A stretch of 64,000 nucleotides of DNA from Thalassotalea fonticola (GTDB lineage Bacteria > Pseudomonadota > Gammaproteobacteria > Enterobacterales > Alteromonadaceae), in the NCBI RefSeq assembly GCF_032911225.1, contig NZ_CP136600.1, forward strand, positions 1,984,001 through 2,048,000. The letters are read 5' to 3'. Shown one piece after another: positions 19,684 through 29,556 of the stretch. The notes under the pieces were generated by a model. It saw only the letters and a program-made list of their open reading frames with translations. It made no database searches and was not told the DNA's origin. The number at the start of each line of letters is the position of its first letter. Within the stretch, counting starts at the first letter, position 1. The position numbers and the translations under genes were made by a program.

Positions 19684-21255
19684 TTAAGAGGTTTTGCTGG
19701 TGAAGTGTTTCAGCCTTATTCCCACAATAGCACCACAAATAAAGTAAGTTATCGCACCAGTCGCAATTAAATAAACTAATTTTAATACTTGCGCACTGAA
19801 TGTTAAAGTAAGCCAGATATCAAAACTCGGCGATAAATAATAAATGGTGCTTGCCATAACTAACGCTGAAAAAATTAGTCGCAATATTACCGACAAAGTG
19901 TTTTTATCAATATGATAAATACCCTTGCGACTTAACCCTTGATAAAGTAGAAATCCATTCAAAGTCGCAGACAGTGCAGTAGCAATTGCTAGACCTACAT
20001 AACCAAATATTGGTGCCAACATTAAGTTGAACAGCATATTTGCCGCCATAGCTTTGATGCCTATAACAACGGGGGTTTTAGTGTCCTGGCGGGCGTAATA
20101 ACCTGGAGCTAATACTTTAATAAACATGAAGCTTAATAGACCACTTAAATACGCATAAAGCGCAAATGATACTTGCATTACATCGTGCTCGGTAAACTCA
20201 CCGCGCATGAACAGCACCATAATTATCGGCTGCGCTAACACCATCAACCCAGCCATAGCAGGCCAACCTAATAAACTTACAACCTTAAGAGCCCAGTCGA
20301 TTGTCGATGAAAACTCTTGTGGATTTTGCTTGGCATGCAGTCTTGCCAAACTAGGTAAAATAACCGTAGCAATACCAATGCCAAACAAGCCGAGCGGAAA
20401 CTCTAATAATCTATCCGCGTAATATAACCAGCTAATCGAACCTGTAATTAAAAAACTGGCAATTAAGGTATCAAGTAATAAATTGATTTGTGTGACAGAT
20501 ACGCCAAATAATGCCGGCACAATTAACTTGCGGATTTTTTTTACGCCGCCATGGCTCCATCCCCATGTAGGCTTAACTAACACTCCGGCTTTGATCAGAA
20601 AAGGGATTTGAAACAAAAACTGGGTTAAACCACCTAAAAACACTCCCCAAGCTAGAGCAAAAGCGGGCTGTTCAAAAGCAGGCGATAAATATATTGCCGC
20701 GCCAATAATACAAACATTAAGTAGTACCGGAGTAAATGCTGCTGCGGCAAATTTTCCTAATGTATTTAGTATCGCACCAGCAAGTGCGGTAAAACTAATA
20801 AACCAAAGATAAGGGAACGTAATAGTAAGCAATGATGAGGCTAAATCAAACTTTTCACTGTTCGGGCCATCAACAAGCCAATCTAAAAACCAACCAAATC
20901 CGAATAAGGCAACGAACACCGGTGATGCTATCATGCCAATGAATGTAACAATTGAAACCAATACTCCTAAAGTGCCACTTACTTTAGAAATTAATTCACG
21001 AGTTTCATTAGTACCATTTTTTTCATCCCGTTCTTGATACTCACTAAGCACAGGTACAAAAGCTTGTGCAAATGCACCTTCAGCAAAAAGACGACGGAGA
21101 AAGTTGGGGATTTTATTGGCAAAGAAAAATACATCCGCGCCAACCCCGGTGCCAATTTTATCTGCAATAACCACATCACGAACAAGACCTAAAACTCGAG
21201 AAATTAGCGTCATAAAACTGACGATAAGTCCTGATTTAAGCAGTTTCTTACTCAA
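19684..21255 (-). CDS. murJ: Lipid II flippase MurJ
   Basis: 523 aa with about 14 membrane segments, MOP/MATE superfamily. The N-terminus SGLIVSFMTLISRVLGLVRD and the NFLRRLFAEGAFAQAFVPVL loop are MurJ hallmarks. It moves lipid II across the inner membrane for peptidoglycan synthesis. The start is a TTG with GGAG about 8 nt upstream; no closer ATG fits. It is divergent from rpsT. Confidence 0.96.
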   Translation of the reverse strand: MSKKLLKSGLIVSFMTLISRVLGLVRDVVIADKIGTGVGADVFFFANKIPNFLRRLFAEGAFAQAFVPVLSEYQERDEKNGTNETRELISKVSGTLGVLVSIVTFIGMIASPVFVALFGFGWFLDWLVDGPNSEKFDLASSLLTITFPYLWFISFTALAGAILNTLGKFAAAAFTPVLLNVCIIGAAIYLSPAFEQPAFALAWGVFLGGLTQFLFQIPFLIKAGVLVKPTWGWSHGGVKKIRKLIVPALFGVSVTQINLLLDTLIASFLITGSISWLYYADRLLEFPLGLFGIGIATVILPSLARLHAKQNPQEFSSTIDWALKVVSLLGWPAMAGLMVLAQPIIMVLFMRGEFTEHDVMQVSFALYAYLSGLLSFMFIKVLAPGYYARQDTKTPVVIGIKAMAANMLFNLMLAPIFGYVGLAIATALSATLNGFLLYQGLSRKGIYHIDKNTLSVILRLIFSALVMASTIYYLSPSFDIWLTLTFSAQVLKLVYLIATGAITYFICGAIVGIRLKHFTSKTS

Positions 21256-21417
21256 AAATGATACTCCATTGTTATTTTTATTAGTTTTTAGTAAATAAAT
21301 GCTGAGAACCTTAGCCCTCAGCTATTAATAATGTTATCATCTTCTTCTTTGAATGCCCTCTACAAACCGCATTTTTTGTTAAATAATTAGTTATTGAGTA
21401 ATAATTCGATAAATAGT

Positions 21418-21446
21418 TTGACATCAACCGGAAAAAAAGGCATATT
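21418..21446 (+). promoter_or_regulatory. Probable sigma-70 promoter of rpsT
   Basis: A perfect -35 box TTGACA (21418-21423) is followed after 17 bp by CATATT (21441-21446, four of six matches to TATAAT). It lies about 50 nt upstream of the rpsT start. Confidence 0.5.
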
Positions 21447-21494
21447 TCGTCGCCTTAAATTATGGCTATATTATTTTATTTTTAGGAGTCCACC

Positions 21495-21755
21495 TTGGCT
21501 AACTCAAAGTCTGCTAAGAAGCGCGCTGTCCAATCAGAGAAGCGTCGCCAACACAATGCAAGTCGTCGTTCAATGATGCGCACTTACTTGAAAAAAGTTA
21601 TCGCTGCTATTGAAGCTGGTAACAAAGAAGCTGCAACTAAAGAGTTTGCTATTGCTTCTCCAATTTTAGATCGTTACGCAAGTAAAGGTTTAATACACGC
21701 AAACAAAGCTGCTCGTGTTAAGAGTCGCTTAAATGCTAAAATTAAAGCTCTTTAA
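21495..21755 (+). CDS. rpsT: 30S ribosomal protein S20
   Basis: 86 aa, Lys/Arg/Ala-rich: [20 protein letters not shown], then [20 protein letters not shown]. It starts with TTG, as the rpsT gene of E. coli does (UUG start), with AGGAG upstream at 21484-21488. In E. coli the rare start takes part in autoregulation. A monocistronic gene with its own promoter and terminator. Confidence 0.98.
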   Translation: MANSKSAKKRAVQSEKRRQHNASRRSMMRTYLKKVIAAIEAGNKEAATKEFAIASPILDRYASKGLIHANKAARVKSRLNAKIKAL

Positions 21756-21780
21756 TTAGAACTTAAATTTTACGTTTTAA

Positions 21781-21804
21781 AAACCGGCTTTTGCCGGTTT
21801 TTTT
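21781..21804 (+). terminator. Rho-independent terminator of rpsT
   Basis: An 8-bp stem aaaccggc / gccggttt with a TTTT loop is followed by four more T, 25 nt after the rpsT stop. Confidence 0.92.
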
Positions 21805-21888
21805 GTTTCTAACGTCTGATTAAAATCGGACCAACCGGACTATAGGCTATTGGTTGGCGTGAATTTATTCGCGCGTTAAATAAGTATA

Positions 21889-21934
21889 ATTAAGGGCAGT
21901 TCAAAATTAAATTTAATTTAGAACTGCCCCTAAT
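21889..21934. repeat. 46-bp near-palindrome between rpsT and thyA
   Basis: Left arm attaagggcagttc (21889-21902) pairs with gaactgcccctaat (21921-21934) with one mismatch, and the AT centre is itself nearly palindromic. It lies 20 nt after the thyA stop and could end transcription from the minus strand, although no T run follows. A second short REP-like hairpin (gcgtgaat / attcgcgc) is at about 21858-21875. Confidence 0.5.
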
Positions 21935-21954
21935 TATTTAGTTTTTCGTAAAGG

Positions 21955-22806
21955 CTAAACTGAGAATGGGTATTGAATGGGGTCGTGATGCTCGTACCCT
22001 ATCACCTCAAAATCATCCATAGTAACCCAAGTTTCCAAATCCTCTAATGATTTGATTTTAGGGTTAATTTTAAGCTGTGGTGAAGCTAATGGCTCACGCT
22101 TTAATTGCACGTTTTCCATTAGATCTAATTGGTCTTCGTAAATGTGGGCATTAACAATTTTATGGTAGGCAACACCAGCTTTTTGACCAGTAATTTGCGC
22201 CATAATGGCTAAGAATGCGAATACTTGAATTTGATTAAAGTTAAGGCCTAACGGCACATCACAACTACGTTGATAACTATTTAAATATAGCGTGCCATCA
22301 AGAAGTGAAAATTGATGCTGGAACATACACGGGCGTAGACACCCCATATGAAATTCACCGGGGTTATAAAAGCTGATGATCTCACCTCTGTCATCAATAC
22401 CTTTACTTAGGTTATCAACAACCTTTTTAAGTTGATCTATCGAGCCGCCATCAGGTTTTGCCCAAGCTCTTCCTTGAACACCGTAAACTCGGCCCATATC
22501 ATCCTCACCTTTACGATGCGGGTTATTTAACCAGGCTTGGTTTTCATTGGCATTGGCATTCCATGTTGGCGTGCCTAATGCTCTAAAATCAGCAGCATTA
22601 TCAAATCCTCTGATGTACCCTAACAATTCTGCAATAGCGGCTTTATAGAAGCTTTTACGAGTTGTTATAATGGGAAATTCATTCTTGCCCACTTGATATT
22701 CTAAGTCGGCGTTAATCAGTGTTAAACAACGTTTACCGGTTCGGTCGTTACTTACCCATGAGCCTTCGTCAATAATACGTTGGCATAAATCTAAATATTG
22801 TTTCAT
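21955..22806 (-). CDS. thyA: Thymidylate synthase ThyA
   Basis: 283 aa. It methylates dUMP to dTMP using methylene-tetrahydrofolate. The catalytic Cys lies in [10 protein letters not shown], and the nucleotide-binding [14 protein letters not shown] and AHIYEDQL motifs are present. The C-terminus differs in detail from E. coli ThyA, as in the longer marine subgroup. It overlaps lgt by 4 nt (ATGA). Confidence 0.96.
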   Translation of the reverse strand: MKQYLDLCQRIIDEGSWVSNDRTGKRCLTLINADLEYQVGKNEFPIITTRKSFYKAAIAELLGYIRGFDNAADFRALGTPTWNANANENQAWLNNPHRKGEDDMGRVYGVQGRAWAKPDGGSIDQLKKVVDNLSKGIDDRGEIISFYNPGEFHMGCLRPCMFQHQFSLLDGTLYLNSYQRSCDVPLGLNFNQIQVFAFLAIMAQITGQKAGVAYHKIVNAHIYEDQLDLMENVQLKREPLASPQLKINPKIKSLEDLETWVTMDDFEVIGYEHHDPIQYPFSV

Positions 22807-23642
22807 TTTGCTTTGCTCTTTTTATTCTGGCTCTTGTTGTTCACAATAGGTTGATTATGGTTTAGTCCCCAAACAATCATAACTACACCAATTAAAACCA
22901 TTGGTAATGAGAGCATCTGTCCCATTGAAATAAAACTGAAGTAAAAACCTAAATGCGCATCTGGCTCGCGGAAAAATTCAATTATCATTCTAAACAAGCC
23001 GTATCCGGCTAAAAACAAACCACTGGCAACGCCTGCCGCTTTGGTCTTTTTACCGACAAAATAAATAATTAAAAATAATACTAAGCCTTCTAGAAAGAAC
23101 TCGTATAACTGTGAAGGGTGACGAGCTAAGCCAAGCCTATCAGTTGGAAATACCATTGCCCATGGCACATCAGTTTGACGGCCCCATAATTCAGCGTTGA
23201 TAAAATTACCTATGCGGCCGGCACCTAAACCAAGTGGTACTAGTGGTGCAACAAAATCCCCTACCTGTAAAAAGCTTTTATTTTCTTTGCGAGCAAAAAA
23301 TGCAATAGCTGTTATTACGCCAAGCAAGCCGCCATGGAAGGACATACCGCCGGTCCATATTTTAAAGAGATAAATAGGATCGCTAAGGAAATAATCAAAA
23401 TTATAAAATAATACATAGCCAATTCGGCCACCTAAAATGACCCCTAAGAAGCCATAAAAGAGTAAGTCACTTACCTGGTCTCGAGTCCAAAGGCCATTGC
23501 TTTTATCAGCTGCTTTATTAGCAATAACCATTGCTAAAATAAAGCCAATTAAATACATGAAGCCATACCAACGAAGGGCGATTGGTCCGATTGAAAATAT
23601 AATAGGGTCAATAATCGGAAATTGAATTGCAGCTAGGGTCAT
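22803..23642 (-). CDS. lgt: Prolipoprotein diacylglyceryl transferase Lgt
   Basis: 279 aa, about seven membrane segments. The signature [16 protein letters not shown] and the SFHGGLLG motif are intact. It attaches diacylglycerol to the lipobox Cys of prolipoproteins, the step before LspA. Linked to thyA as in E. coli. Confidence 0.97.
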   Translation of the reverse strand: MTLAAIQFPIIDPIIFSIGPIALRWYGFMYLIGFILAMVIANKAADKSNGLWTRDQVSDLLFYGFLGVILGGRIGYVLFYNFDYFLSDPIYLFKIWTGGMSFHGGLLGVITAIAFFARKENKSFLQVGDFVAPLVPLGLGAGRIGNFINAELWGRQTDVPWAMVFPTDRLGLARHPSQLYEFFLEGLVLFLIIYFVGKKTKAAGVASGLFLAGYGLFRMIIEFFREPDAHLGFYFSFISMGQMLSLPMVLIGVVMIVWGLNHNQPIVNNKSQNKKSKAK

Positions 23643-23655
23643 AAACGATCCAGTG

Positions 23656-24447
23656 TTAAATCATCATTTTTAATGCTACTAAAATTAAGAAAGCAGCAAA
23701 GACTTTTTTTATTGTTTTAACCGGCAGTTTATTAGCAAGTTTTACCCCATACCTTGCCAAAATTGTTGACGATGAGGCAATACCCAATACTGCCGGCCAG
23801 TATATATATCCTAAACTCCATTCTGGAAGGTTTGGATTATCAAGACCAGCAATCATAAACGCCATTGTGCCAAAAAGCGAGACAATCATGCCGCATGCAG
23901 TAGAAACACCAATGGCATGTAATAAATTAACGCCGCAATAGGTTAAAAACGGAATGAGAACTGCGCCACCACTGATCCCCATCAAACTAGCAATAATGCC
24001 AGTTCCGCCAGCCACGCCCTTTAACACATAATCTGAAGGTAATTCTCTATGTACAGTTTGGCGTATTGAAAACAACATGTAAGTTGCTAACGAAATAACA
24101 AAAGTAGCAAAAATAGCCGTAAGGGCTTCTTTAGGTAATAAGTCAGCAAGATTTGCCCCTACTACAGCACCAACAGCGACAAAAACCATTAATTTTTTCG
24201 TCATCTTCCAAGGTATATTACCTAACTTATGATGAGTAAATGCGGCGCTGCTAGATGTTACGACGATAGAGGCAAGAGATGATGCCAAGGCGATAGGCAT
24301 AACAATATCAGTGTGTATACCTAATGTAGGTAAAAGCATAATAAGCACGGGGACAATAACTAAACCGCCACCAATACCCAATAAGCCAGCTAAAAAGCCA
24401 ACTACAATGCCAAGTAACATACATACAAGAAAAACTGATAAAAACAT
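23656..24447 (-). CDS. TSUP (TauE/SafE) family membrane permease
   Basis: 263 aa, eight predicted membrane segments in two related halves, each with a Gly-rich motif ([19 protein letters not shown] and [19 protein letters not shown]). This is the TauE/SafE family that moves sulfite, sulfoacetate or related anions; the substrate cannot be told from sequence. It lies 13 nt before lgt on the same strand, probably in one operon with ptsP-lgt-thyA. Confidence 0.9.
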   Translation of the reverse strand: MFLSVFLVCMLLGIVVGFLAGLLGIGGGLVIVPVLIMLLPTLGIHTDIVMPIALASSLASIVVTSSSAAFTHHKLGNIPWKMTKKLMVFVAVGAVVGANLADLLPKEALTAIFATFVISLATYMLFSIRQTVHRELPSDYVLKGVAGGTGIIASLMGISGGAVLIPFLTYCGVNLLHAIGVSTACGMIVSLFGTMAFMIAGLDNPNLPEWSLGYIYWPAVLGIASSSTILARYGVKLANKLPVKTIKKVFAAFLILVALKMMI

Positions 24448-24539
24448 TGGATACTCTAATGATTAAGAGTCTTAATTTTAACCCTAATTAGATGAAAATA
24501 CTTATTAAATTAACTAAATTACTTATTAAATAAACTGAA

Positions 24540-26801
24540 TTACTTACCGGCACGGACAAAACCACCTAATCCTAGTAATTCAAGTTGCTCATTTAAGTAA
24601 TTATGCACCTGTTTTGCTGTGCTTAACATTAGACAATGGGATAATATTAATTGTGCCTGTTTATAATCTAAATGGCGTAAAACCCACTTAACTCGAGGAA
24701 TATTGTGCGCATTCATACTTAATTTGTCATAGCCCATGGCCAGTAATAATAAGGCGCCGCCTGGTTCACTGGCAAGTTCGCCACATAAACTTAATTCAAT
24801 TAACTCTACTTGCGCCTGCTCCGCAATTTTATTGAGCGCCCGTAATACTGCAGGATGATAGGAGTCGAATAATGGCGCGACTCTTGAGTTGTTTCTATCT
24901 ACAGCCAAAAGGTATTGAGTTAAATCATTACTGCCAACGGAAAAGAAATCTACTTTCTTTGCAAGTTCTGATAATTGAAATATTACTGAAGGAACCTCAA
25001 GCATAATCCCCACTTTAGGTTTAGCTACCGCTACATCACTTTCATTACTTACTTCAAAATATGCCTGATTAATCAACCTGACAGCATCATCTACTTCTGT
25101 TGTTCCTGAGACCATAGGCAGCATTATTTCCAAGTTACCTAAGCCTATATTTGCCCTTAGCATTGCACGTACTTGTACTAGAAAGATTTCTGGATGATCG
25201 AGGGTTATTCGTATGCCGCGCCAGCCTAAAAATGGGTTATCTTCACTTATAGGAAAATATGGTAATGCTTTATCTCCGCCAACATCTAATGTGCGCATAA
25301 CAACAGGTTGCCTGGGAAAAGAGTTCAAGACCTTTTTATATAAGGTAATTTGTTCGAGTTCCGATGGAAAACAGCTACGTTCCATAAAAGGAATTTCTGT
25401 ACGATATAAGCCGATACCAATAGCACCATTTTTCATCGAATCATCAAATTCAGCACCTAATCCAGCATTTAATAATAGCTCAATTGATTTACCATCTTTA
25501 GTAATTGCAGGCAGATCAATAACTTGCTTAACTATTTCTTGAAGTTCGTCTTCTTCACGTACCAAATGTTGATATTCATTTAACGTTGCTGTGTCAGGTG
25601 ATAAAAATATTTCACCGGAATAACCATCAATAATCGCGTTCTTTTGTTGAAAACTGGAAAGTGGAATATTACCTACGCCCATTATTGCAGGGATGCCAAG
25701 CGCTCGCGCTAAAATAACCGCGTGAGAATTTGTCGATCCTGATAATGAAACTATCGCTTTTAACCCCTTGTGCTGATATTCAGCTATTAAAGATGCAGTC
25801 ACCTCTTGTGCTACTAAAATCATATTCTCTGGCGGGGTAGGCTTATTGATGTCTTCCTGCTGTAAATGAAATAATACTCGATTACCAAGGTCTTTAATGT
25901 CTGTAGCACGCTCTCGAATGTAAAGATCATCTACTGATTCAAATTGCACCACATATTGTTCAATCACTAACTTTAATGCACTTTCAGCGTTCCAACCGAT
26001 ATTTATTTTCGCCAGTATCTCGTCCCCCAAACTGGCACTTTCTAGCATATGCTCATACATTTCGAAAATATCTAATGCATCTTCAGGAATAGCCCCCTGC
26101 ATACGATCGCTCATTTGCCTAAGGTCGCGTTTCGTTTTAATTACCGCATGTTGAAAAACTTTAGTTTGACTACTGGGTTGGTGCACCTTAGTTAAGCTGA
26201 CACTGCTTAATTGAGCTTTCGGGTAACTTACATAAAAGTTACCTATGGCTAAACCAGGAGAGCCTGGAATGCCCTGCACATATTGACGATTTTTCTGTTT
26301 TATATTTCGACTTAAAATACCTTTTGTTTCTGCATTGGCAATTGCAATCGCTAACTGAGCAGCAATTGTAACTAAAAATGCTTCTTCATTTTCACTAAAC
26401 TCTCGAGCTTGCTTTTGCTGAACTGATAAAATGCCTAACACCCGACGTTGGTGAATAATGGGGGTACCTAAAAAGGCATTAAAATCTTCCTCCTGAACTT
26501 CTGGTGCCTCTTTAAAACGAGGGTGTTGCTGGGCATTGGCAATGTTGATAGGCTCTTCGCGCTGGCCAACTAAGCCAACCAAACCTTCAGAGAACCCAAT
26601 GGCAACACGGCCAAGGGAAGCTTTAGCTAAGCCATCAGAGGCCATTAATAGAAAGTGTTCTTGTTCATAATCAGCTAGGTAAACAGAGCAACACTCAGTA
26701 GTCATAGCTGTTTTAACTTGCCCAACCATATTTTGTAAGGCTGTATCAAGCTCAGGTTCTTGCCCGAATGCTAAAACTATTCTACGTAACGTGGTTAACA
26801 T
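24540..26801 (-). CDS. ptsP: PtsP, enzyme I of the nitrogen phosphotransferase system
   Basis: 753 aa. An N-terminal GAF sensor domain (about residues 17-155) is followed by an enzyme I body: the phospho-His loop SGSTNSHAVILARALGIPAIMG, then the PEP-binding barrel with MRTLDVGGDKALPYF, GWRGIRI, EVPSV and SVGSNDLTQYLLAVDR. It phosphorylates NPr from PEP, a regulatory rather than sugar-uptake system that links nitrogen and potassium control. Separated from rppH by a terminator. Confidence 0.96.
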   Translation of the reverse strand: MLTTLRRIVLAFGQEPELDTALQNMVGQVKTAMTTECCSVYLADYEQEHFLLMASDGLAKASLGRVAIGFSEGLVGLVGQREEPINIANAQQHPRFKEAPEVQEEDFNAFLGTPIIHQRRVLGILSVQQKQAREFSENEEAFLVTIAAQLAIAIANAETKGILSRNIKQKNRQYVQGIPGSPGLAIGNFYVSYPKAQLSSVSLTKVHQPSSQTKVFQHAVIKTKRDLRQMSDRMQGAIPEDALDIFEMYEHMLESASLGDEILAKINIGWNAESALKLVIEQYVVQFESVDDLYIRERATDIKDLGNRVLFHLQQEDINKPTPPENMILVAQEVTASLIAEYQHKGLKAIVSLSGSTNSHAVILARALGIPAIMGVGNIPLSSFQQKNAIIDGYSGEIFLSPDTATLNEYQHLVREEDELQEIVKQVIDLPAITKDGKSIELLLNAGLGAEFDDSMKNGAIGIGLYRTEIPFMERSCFPSELEQITLYKKVLNSFPRQPVVMRTLDVGGDKALPYFPISEDNPFLGWRGIRITLDHPEIFLVQVRAMLRANIGLGNLEIMLPMVSGTTEVDDAVRLINQAYFEVSNESDVAVAKPKVGIMLEVPSVIFQLSELAKKVDFFSVGSNDLTQYLLAVDRNNSRVAPLFDSYHPAVLRALNKIAEQAQVELIELSLCGELASEPGGALLLLAMGYDKLSMNAHNIPRVKWVLRHLDYKQAQLILSHCLMLSTAKQVHNYLNEQLELLGLGGFVRAGK

Positions 26802-26989
26802 AAGTTCCTTGCTGGGCTGAAATTAATTAAACGTTTCTTTTAGTTGAAGTTTTTTATTTAGATTGATCAGTATAACCTATTTAACGAATATCTAAAAATG
26901 GCAAATTATTGGCTGAAAATAAATACTAATATGATTTGTGCCACAGGCTTCTAGGTCTGATAAATTGAATCTATCCCCCTTAAAACAAT

Positions 26990-27019
26990 AAAACTGTATA
27001 ACTTGCGTTATACAGTTTT
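26990..27019 (-). terminator. Hairpin terminator downstream of rppH
   Basis: Perfect 13-bp arms (aaaactgtataac / gttatacagtttt) with a 4-nt loop lie about 45 nt after the rppH stop. On the minus strand a T-rich stretch follows. It separates rppH from ptsP. Confidence 0.8.
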
Positions 27020-27062
27020 AATTTACTAAGTTCATTTACTAACTTATTTTACATAATGATCA

Positions 27063-27623
27063 CTAACCAGTGCGTCTTCTATTGTCACGACGATGATGAG
27101 ATCCGCGGCGATGTCTGTTTGGCTTACGTTCATTACCTTCAGCTTTAAAAGGTGCTAAAGCGATAGGTGCAAACTCTTTCATTACTCGGCGATATACATC
27201 GCGTTTAAATGAAACCACCTGGCGTACAGGATACCAATAACTTACCCAACGCCAATCATCAAACTCAGGGTGACCTGAATGCAATAAATCTACTTCATCA
27301 TCAGCACAAGTAAGTTTTAACAAAAACCACTTTTGCTTTTGACCAATACACATGGGTTTACTTTCATGTCGTATTAATCGCTTTGGTAGACGATACCTCA
27401 GCCAATGTTTTGTACTGGCGATAATTTCCACTTGATGTGGTTTTAAGCCAACTTCTTCATGCAGTTCACGAAACATGGTTTGCTCGGTTGTTTCACCTTC
27501 GTCAACACCACCTTGTGGATACTGCCAAGAATGCTGGCCATATCGTCTAGCCCAAAAAACCTGGCCTTTACCGTTTGTAATCACTATGCCGACGTTGGCT
27601 CTATAGCCTTCGGCATCAATCAC
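27063..27623 (-). CDS. rppH: RNA 5'-pyrophosphohydrolase RppH
   Basis: 186 aa. Nudix box [23 protein letters not shown] is complete. It begins [15 protein letters not shown] like E. coli RppH, from a GTG at 27623 with GGGAG upstream. It removes pyrophosphate from mRNA 5' ends and starts decay. The C-terminus after residue 158 is an Arg/His-rich tail ([19 protein letters not shown]) likely to bind RNA. Confidence 0.96.
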   Translation of the reverse strand: MIDAEGYRANVGIVITNGKGQVFWARRYGQHSWQYPQGGVDEGETTEQTMFRELHEEVGLKPHQVEIIASTKHWLRYRLPKRLIRHESKPMCIGQKQKWFLLKLTCADDEVDLLHSGHPEFDDWRWVSYWYPVRQVVSFKRDVYRRVMKEFAPIALAPFKAEGNERKPNRHRRGSHHRRDNRRRTG

Positions 27624-27721
27624 ATGAACTCCCGTTCAATTTTTTACTATAAAATGATTGTTCCACAAACTTTAGCTGTGAGCAAATAAAACACTGAAAT
27701 TAATTTTATTCTAGGTGTTTT

Positions 27722-28438
27722 TTGAGCATAATATTGATAAACAAAGATAACAAGTTCAAGCCTTTGACTAATTACCGCCCAGAAACAGAACAGCAACTTA
27801 TAAAACACGCGCAAAGCATCGCGGGATTAACCCTTGGCGATCTTGCGGCTCAAGCTGGAGTTGTAGTTCCTGATAACTTAAATAGAGAAAAAGGTTGGAT
27901 TGGTTTATTACTTGAAAAAGTTTTAGGTGCCAGCGCTGGTTCATTACCCATGCCCGACTTTCCAGATTTAGGCATAGAGCTTAAAACCCTGCCAATAAAC
28001 AGAGAAGGCAAACCATTAGAAACTACGTTCGTATGTGTAGCACCATTAAAAGGCATTACCGGTATGACCTGGGAAAAATGTCACTTAAAGAATAAATTGG
28101 CAAAAGTATTATGGGTACCGGTGATCTCTGAGCGGCATATCCCTATTAAAGAGCGAATTGTCTGCACACCATTTTTATGGCAACCAAACCAAGATGAAGA
28201 ACAATTATTAGCACAAGACTGGCAAGAGCTAACTGATATGATAGCTCTTGGCCGAGTAGAAGAAATAAATGCGAAATATGGTCAAGTGTTACAGCTTAGA
28301 CCTAAAGCGGCAAATTCAAGTGTAAAAACCCAAGCGTTTGATTCACAAGGCAGACCTTTTCAAACTCTACCCAGAGGATTCTATTTAAAAATTCCATTTA
28401 CGCAAATGCTGTTAAACAACAACCTACGGGTAAATTGA
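27722..28438 (+). CDS. mutH: DNA mismatch repair endonuclease MutH
   Basis: 238 aa from a TTG start (AGG about 8 nt upstream). Sequence parallels E. coli MutH through [32 protein letters not shown] (catalytic D-(x)n-E-x-K), TTFVCVAPL and the C-terminal [11 protein letters not shown]. It nicks the unmethylated strand at hemimethylated GATC, implying a Dam-methylating organism of the Gammaproteobacteria. Divergent from rppH. Confidence 0.97.
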   Translation: MSIILINKDNKFKPLTNYRPETEQQLIKHAQSIAGLTLGDLAAQAGVVVPDNLNREKGWIGLLLEKVLGASAGSLPMPDFPDLGIELKTLPINREGKPLETTFVCVAPLKGITGMTWEKCHLKNKLAKVLWVPVISERHIPIKERIVCTPFLWQPNQDEEQLLAQDWQELTDMIALGRVEEINAKYGQVLQLRPKAANSSVKTQAFDSQGRPFQTLPRGFYLKIPFTQMLLNNNLRVN

Positions 28439-28590
28439 CAACATAGAAACTAGTTACGAGAACGTTCATTCAATACTACATAGCTTATCACTGCGAGAAA
28501 CGAAAAGCTTAGGCTGTGCCATTATTGCCGCAACGGTTTTAGGCTGCGTACTCTTTCATAAGTAACTTTAGTCAATTAAAAAATTGGGAA

Positions 28591-29499
28591 TTAGAGTTTA
28601 TAAACTTGAACTTCTTGGCTTAGTGATAACTTTTCACCTTTAGCAACAGTTATCCAATTAGTATTTGCCGCTTCTAAACATACAAATTCATCTTCGCCTT
28701 GCTGATGGATATCAGCCATGCCGGCAGCTATATTTATTCCTGGATTCCACAACACCCACTGAGCAGAATTTGACTTTTTGATCTCGATGGCTCGCTTCCA
28801 ACCTTTATCAAACAAGGTCATAGATGAATTATGATGATAAATTTTATCAATAGGGCCAGTACAATTAAATACATCGGCAGGTGCGCAACCTAGCAATTGA
28901 TTGATTTTGTCATCAAAACTGGCTGAGTTTAAATCCGGAATAGCAATATTAGCAGGATTACTGACACTAAAATAACTGTGTAGAGCATTAGAGAACTGAA
29001 AGTCTTTATGACTCAAGTTTTCAATAATAAGTTGCTGACTAAAAGTAGTTGAGAACATTAAAACTTGTTTTACACTAAACTTGTAAGACCAAGATGGTGA
29101 ACAATTTTCGCCTGATAATTCAAGTTCTATCTTGATACCTTCAGAGCTAATATCAATACCACTAAGCTGCCAAATACTTGTTCTTGCAAAGCCATGGTTA
29201 CCAGCTCCATTGTACGGGCCAAACCAAGGCCAACAAATTGGCACGCCACCTCGAATTGCTTTTCCTTGTTGAAGTTGAGTCTTTTTGCTCATCCAAAACA
29301 CTTCCTCATGGCCTTTTGGCTGCCAACTTAATACGTGACCACCGTGTAACGTTAAATGAGCGGAAAATAATTCGTGAGTAAGTAATAACTCAGAAAAATT
29401 TGAGTCCAACTTTGATTCAACCACTTCACCATATTCATTTTTTGCAAGGCTTGTAACTTCTTTAGTATTCACTTCTATTGGTATCAATTTTATATCCAT
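28591..29499 (-). CDS. D-hexose-6-phosphate mutarotase (YeaD family)
   Basis: 302 aa. An aldose-1-epimerase-like beta-sandwich: LHGGHVLSWQPKGHEEVFWMS, GKAIRGGVPICWPWFGP, NALHSYFSV and the final FVCLEAANTN. The R-G-G-x-P-x-x-W-P-W-F motif and the conserved His/Glu fit the YeaD group acting on glucose-6-phosphate anomers. Monocistronic, before the Tad locus. Confidence 0.92.
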   Translation of the reverse strand: MDIKLIPIEVNTKEVTSLAKNEYGEVVESKLDSNFSELLLTHELFSAHLTLHGGHVLSWQPKGHEEVFWMSKKTQLQQGKAIRGGVPICWPWFGPYNGAGNHGFARTSIWQLSGIDISSEGIKIELELSGENCSPSWSYKFSVKQVLMFSTTFSQQLIIENLSHKDFQFSNALHSYFSVSNPANIAIPDLNSASFDDKINQLLGCAPADVFNCTGPIDKIYHHNSSMTLFDKGWKRAIEIKKSNSAQWVLWNPGINIAAGMADIHQQGEDEFVCLEAANTNWITVAKGEKLSLSQEVQVYKL

Positions 29500-29556
29500 T
29501 AAAATCCGAACGAGCGGAATTTATCTATTCGTTATTTATGTTTGGGGGCTCAACTA

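Noticed and set aside
28434..28565. 43-codon reading frame after mutH with a hydrophobic end (GCAIIAATVLGCVLFHK)
   Set aside because: It has no ATG, GTG or TTG start (only ATT) and no ribosome site. It may be a remnant; not enough to call a gene.
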